From CAZYME01 sp964648115 (GTDB lineage Bacteria > Pseudomonadota > Gammaproteobacteria > Legionellales > Legionellaceae): 43,472 nt of DNA. The position numbers and the translations under genes are program-made. Positions 1 to 7,809 of this stretch are shown here, one piece after another (the stretch's first letter is position 1; each line of letters opens with the position of its first letter). The notes under the pieces were generated by a model, which did not search any database, was not told the origin of the DNA, and saw only the letters and a program-made list of their open reading frames with translations. The stretch lies in NCBI GenBank assembly GCA_964648115.1, contig CAZYME010000022.1, positions 1 to 43,472 on the forward strand. Reading direction: 5' to 3'.

Positions 1-400
1 ATCGAACCCGCGTCCGCAAATCCTCTGCCGTCAGCTCTACATGCATAGCCTGGTCTATTGAGTTTAACCGGGGACCCTCCGACTGGCAGGATGGTACACG
101 GCGATTCCCTGAGTTTCGCAACTTATTGCGGGACATAAAAAGTCGCTAGCTTATCTTCTATGACCGTTGATTCGATACCGGTAAGCAAGCTCGGTCAACG
201 GGACGCTGGTTTTTGGCAGCGCACTGTAGTGCTTTTGTTGGTTAACTATCAAAGCTTACGCAGCGATAGCATCCCCTTCTTCAGCACTAGCAAAGTTTTC
301 ATCGTTTGCATTTGTGTTTAGTTGAGTCTGTTTTACGAGAGTTCTCATTCTCGGCATGCACCTCAAGTTTCGCAACCCACGTCGAAGCCAGGTCGCCCCC
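1..400 (-). ncRNA. ssrA: tmRNA (SsrA), 3' end truncated by the window edge
   Basis: Transfer-messenger RNA rescues stalled ribosomes and tags their products for proteolysis. On the minus strand the RNA begins GGGGGCGACCTGGCTTCGAC at 400, a typical tmRNA 5' tRNA-like end. It then continues GTGGGTTGCGAAACTTGAGG and GTGCATGCCGAG. The window starts inside the T-arm: GGACGCGGGTTCGAT reads out to position 1, so only the acceptor 3' strand (roughly 15-20 nt) is missing. The resume codon GCA lies at 309-307 and the tag reading frame runs to a TAA at 258-256, giving the tag ANDENFASAEEGDAIAA. The start ANDEN and the end AA are hallmarks of proteobacterial tags. The 62-codon open frame at 356-544 on the plus strand is only a shadow of this gene. 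Confidence 0.96.
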
Positions 401-416
401 ATATGTGTACACTTAT

Positions 417-446
417 ATTATAACATACAATCTTCTATAACCGTAA
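417..446 (-). promoter_or_regulatory. Probable ssrA promoter
   Basis: On the minus strand a perfect -10 hexamer TATAAT lies at 422-417, with a weak -35 (TTACGG, 446-441) 18 nt upstream. Transcription would start about 8-10 nt before the mature 5' end at 400, which fits the short 5' leader that is removed from pre-tmRNA. Confidence 0.6.
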
Positions 447-488
447 CTATCACCGCAGGGCGCAACGTCAGGAAAATTAGTTTAGTGA

Positions 489-522
489 GCCCACATTCCG
501 CTTCGCTCCATACGGGCTACAT
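489..522 (-). repeat. Family A palindromic repeat, copy 1 (3' of gpx)
   Basis: On the minus strand it reads ATGTAGCCCGTATGGAGCGA followed by AGCGGAATGTGGGCTC. AGCCC near the start can pair with GGGCT at the end. It begins 4 nt after the gpx stop codon and is oriented with gpx. Near-identical copies occur at 9008-9046 and 20220-20252, with degraded ones at 1072-1110 and 27007-27022. A role in 3'-end formation or mRNA stability is inferred from placement only. Confidence 0.85.
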
Positions 523-526
523 TTTT

Positions 527-1027
527 TTAAGTGACCTTTTCTGATAGTACGTTTTCTACTGCTTTTCGAATGGTTTTAAAAGAAGCTATCGGTAGATATC
601 GCCTTAATACGCGCCCTTCCGGGCTGATTAATATTTTTGTGAAATTCCATGGTATGAATTTTAGTGGCCTTTTTTCGATGTGTTTAGCTAGGTAAGCGTA
701 GATTGGAGCCTGGTTTGGACCTTTTACGTCTATTTTTGCAAATAAGGGGAATGTAACGCGAAAGCAACTTTCAGCGAATTCCTTGATTGCAGCATTATCG
801 CCGGGTTCTTGGCGCATGAATTGATCGCAGGGGAAGCCTAAAACTGCGAGGCCGCGTTTTTGATAATCTTGGTACATTGTTTCTAGTTCTGTGTATTGGG
901 ATGTAAATCCACAGCGGCTGGCGACGTTTACTATTAAGATTGCTTTGCCCTGATAAGGTTGCAATGTGGTTTTTTTTCCATCGATTGTTTCCACGGGAAT
1001 AGTATAAAGGTTGTCTGGTGAGTTCAC
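527..1027 (-). CDS. Glutathione peroxidase family thiol peroxidase
   Basis: Reduces hydrogen peroxide and organic hydroperoxides; bacterial Cys-type members generally use thioredoxin rather than glutathione. Using the GTG start at 1027 the protein has 166 residues, normal for the family. The peroxidatic Cys39 sits in NVASRCGFTSQY. The second signature GFPCDQFMRQEPG (64-76) supplies the active-site Gln73, and PWNFTK supplies the Trp-Asn pair. A Cys in AESCFRVTFPLF lies in the helix that carries the resolving Cys of two-Cys members, but is displaced by a few residues. The GTG was chosen because AAGGAGG stands about 6 nt before it; an in-frame ATG at 1057 lies upstream of this ribosome-binding site and would bury it. 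The gene follows prlC on the same strand, 88 nt away, so co-transcription is possible. Confidence 0.93.
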   Translation of the reverse strand: MNSPDNLYTIPVETIDGKKTTLQPYQGKAILIVNVASRCGFTSQYTELETMYQDYQKRGLAVLGFPCDQFMRQEPGDNAAIKEFAESCFRVTFPLFAKIDVKGPNQAPIYAYLAKHIEKRPLKFIPWNFTKILISPEGRVLRRYLPIASFKTIRKAVENVLSEKVT

Positions 1028-1071
1028 TTTTAGCCTCCTTGTTAATACCGATTGCATTTGCTTGCACTGAA

Positions 1072-1110
1072 AACCCGGATGTCCGCTTTGCAGCCATCCA
1101 GGCTACATGT
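1072..1110 (-). repeat. Family A repeat, degraded copy (3' of prlC)
   Basis: On the minus strand it reads CATGTAGCCTGGATGGCTGC, then AAAGCGGACATCCGGGTT. This matches the family A layout (GTAGCC..., AAGCGGA..., CGGG) with several substitutions. It begins 5 nt after the prlC stop and has the same orientation as prlC. Confidence 0.6.
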
Positions 1111-1115
1111 TTAAA

Positions 1116-3137
1116 TCATACTCCTATTTGTATGCCATTGTGTTTTAGTAGGGCGTCGACGGTTGGCATGCGTCCTCTAAAATTTGCAAACGTATCTGCG
1201 GCTTTTTTTGAGCCGCCTACCTCAAGGATCTGCTGTAGGAAATCGCGGCCTGTTTTGGCGTTAAATACACCCTCTTCTTCAAAGCGGGAAAACGCGTCGC
1301 TAGAAAGAACTTCTGCCCATTTATAACTGTAGTAGCCTGCAGCATAACCACCAGCAAAAATATGACTAAAGCTATGCTGGAAGCGGTTATATGGCGCGAT
1401 GGGAACGACTGTGGTGGCTTTCCGGACATCAGCAAGGGTCGTCGCAATAAATGACGGTTTATGCTTTTGATATTCTTGATGAATACGAAAATCAAATAGA
1501 GAAAATTCTAATTGTCGCATCATGGCCATCGCTGATTGGAAATTTTTTGCTGCGAGCAGTTTATTAAATAACGTTTCTGGCAAAATTTCTCCATTATCTA
1601 CATGCGCCGTCAAAAGTTCCAAAGCTTCTTTTTCCCAACACCAATTTTCAAAAAATTGGCTCGGTAGCTCAACAGCATCCCATTCAACCCCATGAATGCC
1701 TGAGGCACTCATATAATCGACTTGCGTTAAAACATGATGGAAACAATGGCCAAATTCGTGAAACAACGTCAACACTTCATCATGCGACAATGTGGGGGGC
1801 TTATTAGCCGCAGGCTTGGCAAAATTGCAGGTTAGCGTTGCAATCGGTAGTTGAACGCTGCCATCAGGTAATTTACGCCTAGTTTGGCAAGAATCCATCC
1901 ATGCGCCTCCACGTTTATTTTGCCGGGCAAACAGATCAGAATAAATATAGCCTCGCACGTGATTTTCGCTATCCTTCACACAATAACACGTCACATCCGG
2001 ATGCCAAGTCTCAACACCCTTGACCTCTTCCATGGTCATTCCATATAGCTTGTTGATAATTGTAAATAATCCTTTCATCACTTTCGGTAGCGGAAAAAAC
2101 GGTCTCAGCTCTTCCTGCGATATGGCATAACGCGCTTGCATTTTTTTCTCTGACATAAAAGCCATGTCCCAGGGGGCCAAATCACTGATACCATATTCTT
2201 CTTTCGCAAATGTCTGCAAACGGTTAAATTCTGATACCGCTTGCTGATGACCACGCTGGCTTAAATCAGAGAGAAACTGCACCACTTGATCGGTAGAATC
2301 GGCCATTTTAGTCGCAAGAGATAGTTCGGCGTAATTAGCAAATCCGAGTAAATTAGCCTTTTCATGTCGCAAGGCCAGCATCTCTTCCATAACAGGAGTA
2401 TTGTCGAATTTCCCTGCGGAAGGCCCTTGATCAGAAGCACGTGTGACGTATGCTTTATATATTTCTTCGCGTAAAGCTCGATCCTCGGCATACGTAACCA
2501 CTGCAAGATAACAAGGTATCTCAAGGTTAAGGACCCAGCCAGGCAAGCCTTTTTCTTCAGCTAGCGCATGTGCCGCATGTAAAGCATGCTCTGGTAATCC
2601 AGTTAAACGATTCGCTTCCGTAATATGTAAATTAAAATCTTGTGAGGCATCCAATACATTATTTTCATATCGGTTAGATAACTCTGATAAACGCGCTTGA
2701 ATCGCTTCAAAACGTTGCTTGTCAGCGGCTGGTAATGCCACGCCGGACAATTGAAAATCACGTAAAGTGTCATCAAGAATTTTGGATTGCGTTGGGTTCA
2801 AGGTTTTTTTGTCTAATGATTTAATAGCATCATATAAAACCTGATTTTGGCCTATTGCAGACTCGTAAGCCGACAGTTTTGGTAGACAAGCTTGATAGCA
2901 ATTACGCAATATTGGCGAATTCACTACGGCATGCAAATGAGCCATGGGGGACCAAAATCGCTCAAGGGCGTCCTCCATATCTTCTAGCGGTTGTATAAGG
3001 GACTCCCAGCTTACAGTTGAATTTTTGGCCAAAATAGCGTCTATTTTATGCAAATTATCCTGTAATAATGTATCAAGACGCGCAACATAGGTGTCTGTGT
3101 CTATGTGATTGAATTGGGGGAAGGAAACAGCCGACAT
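1116..3137 (-). CDS. prlC: Oligopeptidase A (M3 family zinc metallopeptidase)
   Basis: Cytoplasmic thimet-type oligopeptidase that degrades short peptides, including cleaved signal peptides. The 673-residue length is close to that of E. coli PrlC (about 680). The zinc site is plain: HEFGH at residues 460-464 within LTLFHEFGHCFHHVLTQ, followed about 25 residues on by EWDAVELPSQFFENW, which carries the third ligand Glu. The C-terminal region FAGGYAAGYYSYKWAEVLSSDAF is also typical of M3 enzymes. GATGGAGAAACC precedes the ATG at 3137 as a good ribosome-binding site. The gene is followed by gpx on the same strand. Confidence 0.96.
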   Translation of the reverse strand: MSAVSFPQFNHIDTDTYVARLDTLLQDNLHKIDAILAKNSTVSWESLIQPLEDMEDALERFWSPMAHLHAVVNSPILRNCYQACLPKLSAYESAIGQNQVLYDAIKSLDKKTLNPTQSKILDDTLRDFQLSGVALPAADKQRFEAIQARLSELSNRYENNVLDASQDFNLHITEANRLTGLPEHALHAAHALAEEKGLPGWVLNLEIPCYLAVVTYAEDRALREEIYKAYVTRASDQGPSAGKFDNTPVMEEMLALRHEKANLLGFANYAELSLATKMADSTDQVVQFLSDLSQRGHQQAVSEFNRLQTFAKEEYGISDLAPWDMAFMSEKKMQARYAISQEELRPFFPLPKVMKGLFTIINKLYGMTMEEVKGVETWHPDVTCYCVKDSENHVRGYIYSDLFARQNKRGGAWMDSCQTRRKLPDGSVQLPIATLTCNFAKPAANKPPTLSHDEVLTLFHEFGHCFHHVLTQVDYMSASGIHGVEWDAVELPSQFFENWCWEKEALELLTAHVDNGEILPETLFNKLLAAKNFQSAMAMMRQLEFSLFDFRIHQEYQKHKPSFIATTLADVRKATTVVPIAPYNRFQHSFSHIFAGGYAAGYYSYKWAEVLSSDAFSRFEEEGVFNAKTGRDFLQQILEVGGSKKAADTFANFRGRMPTVDALLKHNGIQIGV

Positions 3138-3238
3138 GGTTTCTCCATCATTTGAAAAACCGCTAGCATAACATCGAATTTTAAAATAGTAACATCAGTC
3201 CGGAATAACATCGGAAAATGTATGATGTTATTAAGCAA

Positions 3239-4639
3239 CTACGCTGAAAACTCTATGGAACTGCTCGGGCTCAGCAAACCTAACTCATCAGACGTAACTG
3301 GCCCCTCAGACATACTCGACCCGGACGCTACGTCAGATGAGCCACGTGACACAATCAACTCTCCCTCTGCAGGTAACACATTCCCAGCAGGTGAAAATAT
3401 ACTTAAAATTGTTAAATTAGATAGTTGGCGTCGCGTAGATTCTTCGCGTGGCGTAGATTCTTCGCGTGGCGTAGATTCTTCGCGTGGCGTGGACTCTCTG
3501 CGCGACTTGTATACAATTTTGTCATCTGGTGCATAGCGTTTTATCTGTTCGCGAGCGACCAAATTACCTATCGTCGTCAGCACAGCTAATGACGCCCCAA
3601 TCAATGGAATTATTGGATTAAAAGCAATGAACGGAATCGATAATGAAGTAGAGAACAACAATAAAACAGTGTTTATTACTGCCGTTTTGAACAGCAATCC
3701 GTCGTAATAAATTTTGTTATCCAAGTAGCTCAGATAATTTACATCAGGATTTTCCATCTCCGCATAGATTTTTTTAATTTTCTGTAGTTGATGTAACTCA
3801 TAACAGGTGCGCACAGTAGCCAATACAACGTCAAACGCCATTAAACTTACACCTAAATAAAGGCTCGCGCCTCCCGTCAATGCAAAGCAATTAAGCAAAC
3901 CAACCGTTATTGTCACTAAATCATTGGCTAGCTCAAACCAGTGAAGCTCGAGATGCGCGCTGAAGCGGGTACTTGCGCCGAGAGAGATTTCCTCCTCACT
4001 CATCCACAATGTAATTGGGGTAAGGTGTTTAAAGAGTACGAACACATTCTTTAATAATCGGGGGAGAAGTGTAAGCCACGCTAGGTATGCGAGGACGGGG
4101 CTCGTCCATTTCTCCATCAAACCGACCCAATGGCCATACTGCTCATAATTTTTAAATAATGGAGTTGTTACAATGATTAACCGCCTAACACGTATCGTGA
4201 ACAGGCGAAGTTGATTAGCAGCGAATGCATTTTCATCAATTTTTTTACTATAGGAGGGCTCGCGCTTTCCCTCTAAGGAAGAGATACTGACCTCTCTCTC
4301 TTGCAGCATTTTACGGTATTCCACCTGATCAAGATGCATCTTAGCTATTTTATCTACTTCATTCAAATAGCTCGAATAAATATGACCCAAAAGTGCCGCT
4401 ATTATTAGGGCCGCATTTATGCTCTTGATAATGTCCTCTGCTCGTATGGTCTGATCCGCTAAATCTTTCTTTAACTGAGAACAATATACGCTATACTGAA
4501 CGCCCAACCATTTATGATTACCTACCAACCGGGTTACATTAACTGTTGTTTGGGCAAAAATTTGACCAATTAATCCCTCACTATAGTCCTCGGGAGGATT
4601 AATTCCATAAGATTGAAGTTGTCGCAAGATTGCTAGCAT
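3239..4639 (-). CDS. Orphan multi-pass membrane protein with C-terminal STPREE repeats; possible effector
   Basis: No family is recognised. The 466-residue protein has a charged N-terminal part with one hydrophobic stretch (SINAALIIAALLGHIYSSYL). A Lys/Glu-rich segment follows. Four or five further hydrophobic segments then cover roughly residues 185-380, including SPVLAYLAWLTLLPRLL and FKTAVINTVLLLFSTSLSI. Next comes a hydrophilic tail of about 80 residues. The tail starts with tandem STPREE hexapeptides (about residues 379-402) and ends in a Ser/Glu-rich stretch (SSDVASGSSMSEG). There is no signal peptide. It is a single gene between prlC and the divergent tkt, with no functional partner. 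Multi-pass segments with an acidic Ser-rich C-terminus and no homologue known to me are compatible with a Dot/Icm substrate, but this is inference. ATG at 4639 is the first available start and its ribosome-binding site is weak. Confidence 0.75.
   Translation of the reverse strand: MLAILRQLQSYGINPPEDYSEGLIGQIFAQTTVNVTRLVGNHKWLGVQYSVYCSQLKKDLADQTIRAEDIIKSINAALIIAALLGHIYSSYLNEVDKIAKMHLDQVEYRKMLQEREVSISSLEGKREPSYSKKIDENAFAANQLRLFTIRVRRLIIVTTPLFKNYEQYGHWVGLMEKWTSPVLAYLAWLTLLPRLLKNVFVLFKHLTPITLWMSEEEISLGASTRFSAHLELHWFELANDLVTITVGLLNCFALTGGASLYLGVSLMAFDVVLATVRTCYELHQLQKIKKIYAEMENPDVNYLSYLDNKIYYDGLLFKTAVINTVLLLFSTSLSIPFIAFNPIIPLIGASLAVLTTIGNLVAREQIKRYAPDDKIVYKSRRESTPREESTPREESTPREESTRRQLSNLTILSIFSPAGNVLPAEGELIVSRGSSDVASGSSMSEGPVTSDELGLLSPSSSIEFSA
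3433..3504 (-). repeat. 18-bp in-frame tandem repeat (3.9 copies)
   Basis: Three identical 18-bp units occupy 3433-3450, 3451-3468 and 3469-3486. A diverged fourth unit is at 3487-3504. On the coding (minus) strand each unit encodes a STPREE-type hexapeptide. Identical nucleotides between units suggest recent slippage, so copy number may vary between strains. Confidence 0.95.
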
Positions 4640-4734
4640 AGAAGGTTTTAGATCAATTAAGCTGCCTAATTATCCTATAAAATGGACAGAAAGTAAAATT
4701 TTTCTCAAGAGTGCACATTTTGATCATAGTAATG

Positions 4735-4791
4735 AACTTGCCGAATCCGGGCTTCTGAGAGACAATAGTCTCCCCATTGATAACCCAAGTT
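4735..4791 (+). promoter_or_regulatory. Possible structured leader of the tkt operon
   Basis: AACTTG (4735-4740) can pair with CAAGTT (4786-4791). Inside this lies a tight hairpin GAGAC-AATA-GTCTC (4759-4772). GGGC (4749-4752) could instead pair with GCCC (4795-4798), right next to the tkt ATG. The tkt start lacks a strong Shine-Dalgarno sequence. I recognise no known riboswitch class here; this is only a fold seen by eye. Confidence 0.3.
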
Positions 4792-4798
4792 AGTGCCC

Positions 4799-6793
4799 AT
4801 GAGCTTTTCTAGAGAATTAGCCCACGCCATTCGTTTTTTAAGCGTGGATGCTGTTGAACAGGCCCAATCTGGGCATCCAGGCATGCCACTAGGTATGGCC
4901 GATATTGCTACCGTTTTGTGGCGCAAATTCCTAAAACATAATCCGAAAAATCCACAGTGGTTTAATCGCGATCGTTTTGTTTTATCCAACGGCCATGGCT
5001 CTATGCTGCTTTATTCGCTCTTACATCTAAGTGGTTACGCCCTAAGCATGGATGAACTGAAAAATTTTCGTCAATTGCATTCAAAGACCCCTGGCCATCC
5101 TGAAAATATAGAAACACCGGGCGTAGAAACAACTACAGGCCCTCTAGGCCAAGGCCTTGCTAATGCCGTAGGGATGGCAATCGCCGAAAAAATATTAGCT
5201 GCCCAGTTTAATGATAACAATACCGCGCTTGTCAACCATTACACTTATGCTTTTGTTGGAGATGGCTGCCTCATGGAAGGCATCTCTCATGAAGCTTGTT
5301 CATACGCTGGAACCTTAGGGTTGGGGAAATTAATTGTCTTTTATGATGATAATGGCATTTCCATCGACGGCAAAGTCACATCTTGGTTTACAGACGACAC
5401 CGCTACGCGCTTTAAAGCATATAACTGGCACGTGATTGAAGAAGTTGATGGCCATGATTTTGCAGCCATTGAAAACGCCATTATCAGTGCCCGTAATGAA
5501 ACTAACAAACCTACCATTATTATCTGTAAAACCGTTATAGGCTACGGTTCTAACATTGCGGGTAGTGAAAAAACCCATGGCGCACCTCTGGGTGCTGAAG
5601 ATATTGCCCAGTTACGCGAACGGTTTAATTGGCCTCATTCACCCTTTGTCATTCCAGAGCATATTTATGCAGAATGGAATCACCTCGAGCAAGGCCAACA
5701 TGAAGAACAACTTTGGCTAGAACAGTGCGAAAAATACCAAGGTCAGCATCCTAAGGAATATTTTGAATTTTTACGTCGTATCAACGGCGATTTACCCGAT
5801 GCTTGGCCTACAAAATCAAACCTATTTATAGAACAATGTCGGGGCGGCACCAAAGCCGTCGCAACGCGCAAGGCATCGCAACAATGCTTAGAAAATTATG
5901 CCGCTTTGCTGCCGGAGATGCTTGGGGGCTCAGCTGATTTAACTGGCTCAAATAATACAGATTGGTCTGGTAGCAAGGCTATTACCTGTGACCATTTCCA
6001 AGGAAATTATCTGCATTATGGAGTGCGTGAATTTGCCATGTCTGCCATCATGAATGGCCTGGCCTTGCACGGCGGCTTTATTCCTTATGGCGGCACATTT
6101 TTGGTTTTTGCAGATTATGCCCGCAATGCATTGCGATTGAGCGCTCTCATGAACCAACGGGTTATTTTTGTTTATACCCATGATTCAATAGGCCTGGGCG
6201 AAGACGGTCCTACGCATCAACCGATAGAACACGCTGCTATGTTACGTATGACACCAAATATGCAAGTCTGGCGTCCCGCTGATCTCACAGAAACAGCTGT
6301 TGCATGGCAGCAAGCGATTGAGCACCATAATGGCCCTTCTAGCTTATTGTTATCCAGGCAAAATTTGCCCGCATTGGAACATTCATCAGCATCATGTGAG
6401 CTAATCAAATGTGGGGGTTACATATTACAAGACAGTGACCAGGCACCAGATGCAATTTTGATTGCCACAGGATCAGAAGTGCAAATAGCGGTCGCTGCTG
6501 CTAATCAAGTTAAAAGTCAGGGTTTACATATCCGTGTCGTTTCAATGCCATGTGCGGAGCGTTTTCTTATCCAAGACGCGGCTTATCAGGAGCAAGTTTT
6601 ACCATCGGCTGTACGCAAGCGCATTGCTATTGAAGCTGCGGCGAGTGGTTATTGGTATCGTTTTGTTGGGTTAGATGGCGCCGTGATTGGTATTGATCGT
6701 TATGGCGCTTCTGCACCAGCAGCAGATGTTTATCATTATCTGGGGGTCACTGTCGAGAAAACAGTCGAGACCCTTCTAGCTTTATTTGAGTAA
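4799..6793 (+). CDS. tkt: Transketolase
   Basis: Thiamine-diphosphate enzyme that moves two-carbon ketol units between sugar phosphates, linking the pentose-phosphate pathway to glycolysis. It is collinear with E. coli TktA: SGHPGMPLGMADIA, FVLSNGHGSMLLYSLLHLSG, the ThDP-binding GDGCLMEGISHEA, and HDSIGLGEDGPTHQP. With ATG 4799 the protein has 664 residues, and the catalytic Glu in HYGVREFAMSAI falls at residue 411 as in E. coli. That supports this start over the in-frame GTG at 4793. It is the first gene of a tkt-gap-pgk cluster; gap starts 13 nt after its stop. The ribosome-binding site is weak and the leader may be structured. Confidence 0.97.
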   Translation: MSFSRELAHAIRFLSVDAVEQAQSGHPGMPLGMADIATVLWRKFLKHNPKNPQWFNRDRFVLSNGHGSMLLYSLLHLSGYALSMDELKNFRQLHSKTPGHPENIETPGVETTTGPLGQGLANAVGMAIAEKILAAQFNDNNTALVNHYTYAFVGDGCLMEGISHEACSYAGTLGLGKLIVFYDDNGISIDGKVTSWFTDDTATRFKAYNWHVIEEVDGHDFAAIENAIISARNETNKPTIIICKTVIGYGSNIAGSEKTHGAPLGAEDIAQLRERFNWPHSPFVIPEHIYAEWNHLEQGQHEEQLWLEQCEKYQGQHPKEYFEFLRRINGDLPDAWPTKSNLFIEQCRGGTKAVATRKASQQCLENYAALLPEMLGGSADLTGSNNTDWSGSKAITCDHFQGNYLHYGVREFAMSAIMNGLALHGGFIPYGGTFLVFADYARNALRLSALMNQRVIFVYTHDSIGLGEDGPTHQPIEHAAMLRMTPNMQVWRPADLTETAVAWQQAIEHHNGPSSLLLSRQNLPALEHSSASCELIKCGGYILQDSDQAPDAILIATGSEVQIAVAAANQVKSQGLHIRVVSMPCAERFLIQDAAYQEQVLPSAVRKRIAIEAAASGYWYRFVGLDGAVIGIDRYGASAPAADVYHYLGVTVEKTVETLLALFE

Positions 6794-6806
6794 TTCGGAG
6801 AGTAGT

Positions 6807-7799
6807 ATGGCAATACGTGTAGCAATTAATGGCTATGGGCGCATTGGGCGCTGCATTTTACGGTCCATTTTTGAATATAATCGTCAAAATGATTTTGATA
6901 TAGTCGCTATCAACGATCTATCAGGTATTAATACCACAGCACATCTGACGCGTTATGACTCTACACACGGACGTTTCCAGCATGATGTAAAGGTTGATGG
7001 CGATAAATTAGTGGTTGATGGCCATGCTATTGAAGTGATCGCAGAGCGCAATCCAAGTGACCTTCCATGGGAAAAATTGAAGATTGATTTGGTATTTGAG
7101 TGTACCGGCCGCTTCACACAACGCGCTGCTGCTATGCAGCATATCACTGCTGGCGCGAAAAAAGTTTTGATTTCGGCTCCTGCAAAAGACAGCGATGCGA
7201 CCATTGTATACGGAGTTAACCACGAAACCTTACAAGACGCTTTCCAGATTGTTTCGAATGCCTCTTGTACAACCAATTGCTTAGCCCCTGTGGTGAAACC
7301 TTTGCATGAACAAATTGGGATTGAACATGGTTTGTTAAATACAATTCATGCCTACACTAAAGATCAAATGCTCCTAGACGGCAGCCACTCCGATTTACAT
7401 CGCGCACGCTCCGCCACGCAATCTATTATCCCTACCAAAACCGGCGCAGCCAGTGCATTAGGACTGGTATTGCCAGATCTCGAAGGGAAGCTGGACGGTT
7501 TCGCTATGCGCGTTCCAACCTTAAATGTTTCTGTGATTGATTTTACCTTCATTGCAAAACGACCCACGACAGCTGCTGAGGTCAACGACATCATGCGGCA
7601 AGCACAAAGTGACACCCTGCGTGTCAGCGATGAGCCGCTGGTCTCGGTTGATTTTAATCATGACCCTGCTTCTGCGATTTTTGATACCACTCAGACAAAA
7701 GTGCTGGGCAACTTAGTTAAAGTTGTCGCCTGGTATGACAATGAATGGGGATTTTCTAACCGCATGTTAGATACAGCACATTATATGATGCACCTTTAA
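6807..7799 (+). CDS. gap: Glyceraldehyde-3-phosphate dehydrogenase, type I
   Basis: Oxidises and phosphorylates glyceraldehyde 3-phosphate in glycolysis, and works in reverse in gluconeogenesis. The 330-residue protein begins AIRVAINGYGRIGRCILR (Rossmann dinucleotide site). VAINDL puts an Asp at the end of the second strand, as in NAD-specific enzymes. The catalytic Cys is residue 154 in SNASCTTNCLAP, and WYDNEWGFSNRMLDT closes the protein. HAYTKDQ and PTKTGAA favour GAPDH over erythrose-4-phosphate dehydrogenase, which has HSAMHDQ and PVDTKLAA. ATG 6807 was chosen because GGAG lies just upstream; a longer open frame begins with TTG inside the end of tkt. It sits 10 nt before pgk. Confidence 0.95.
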   Translation: MAIRVAINGYGRIGRCILRSIFEYNRQNDFDIVAINDLSGINTTAHLTRYDSTHGRFQHDVKVDGDKLVVDGHAIEVIAERNPSDLPWEKLKIDLVFECTGRFTQRAAAMQHITAGAKKVLISAPAKDSDATIVYGVNHETLQDAFQIVSNASCTTNCLAPVVKPLHEQIGIEHGLLNTIHAYTKDQMLLDGSHSDLHRARSATQSIIPTKTGAASALGLVLPDLEGKLDGFAMRVPTLNVSVIDFTFIAKRPTTAAEVNDIMRQAQSDTLRVSDEPLVSVDFNHDPASAIFDTTQTKVLGNLVKVVAWYDNEWGFSNRMLDTAHYMMHL

Positions 7800-7809
7800 G
7801 GATAGAATC

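Noticed and set aside
356..544. 62-codon open frame on the plus strand over the tmRNA 5' end
   Set aside because: It is antisense to ssrA, its promoter and a repeat copy, with no coding character.
795..1097. 100-codon open frame on the minus strand overlapping gpx
   Set aside because: It lies out of frame over the start of gpx, has a basic, low-complexity composition and lacks a ribosome-binding site.
6807..7799. Erythrose-4-phosphate dehydrogenase (epd) as the identity of the dehydrogenase after tkt
   Set aside because: HAYTKDQ, RARSATQSIIPTKTGAA and GLVLPDLEGKLDG follow GAPDH rather than Epd, which has HSAMHDQ and PVDTKLAAGI. The pairing with pgk also fits gap.
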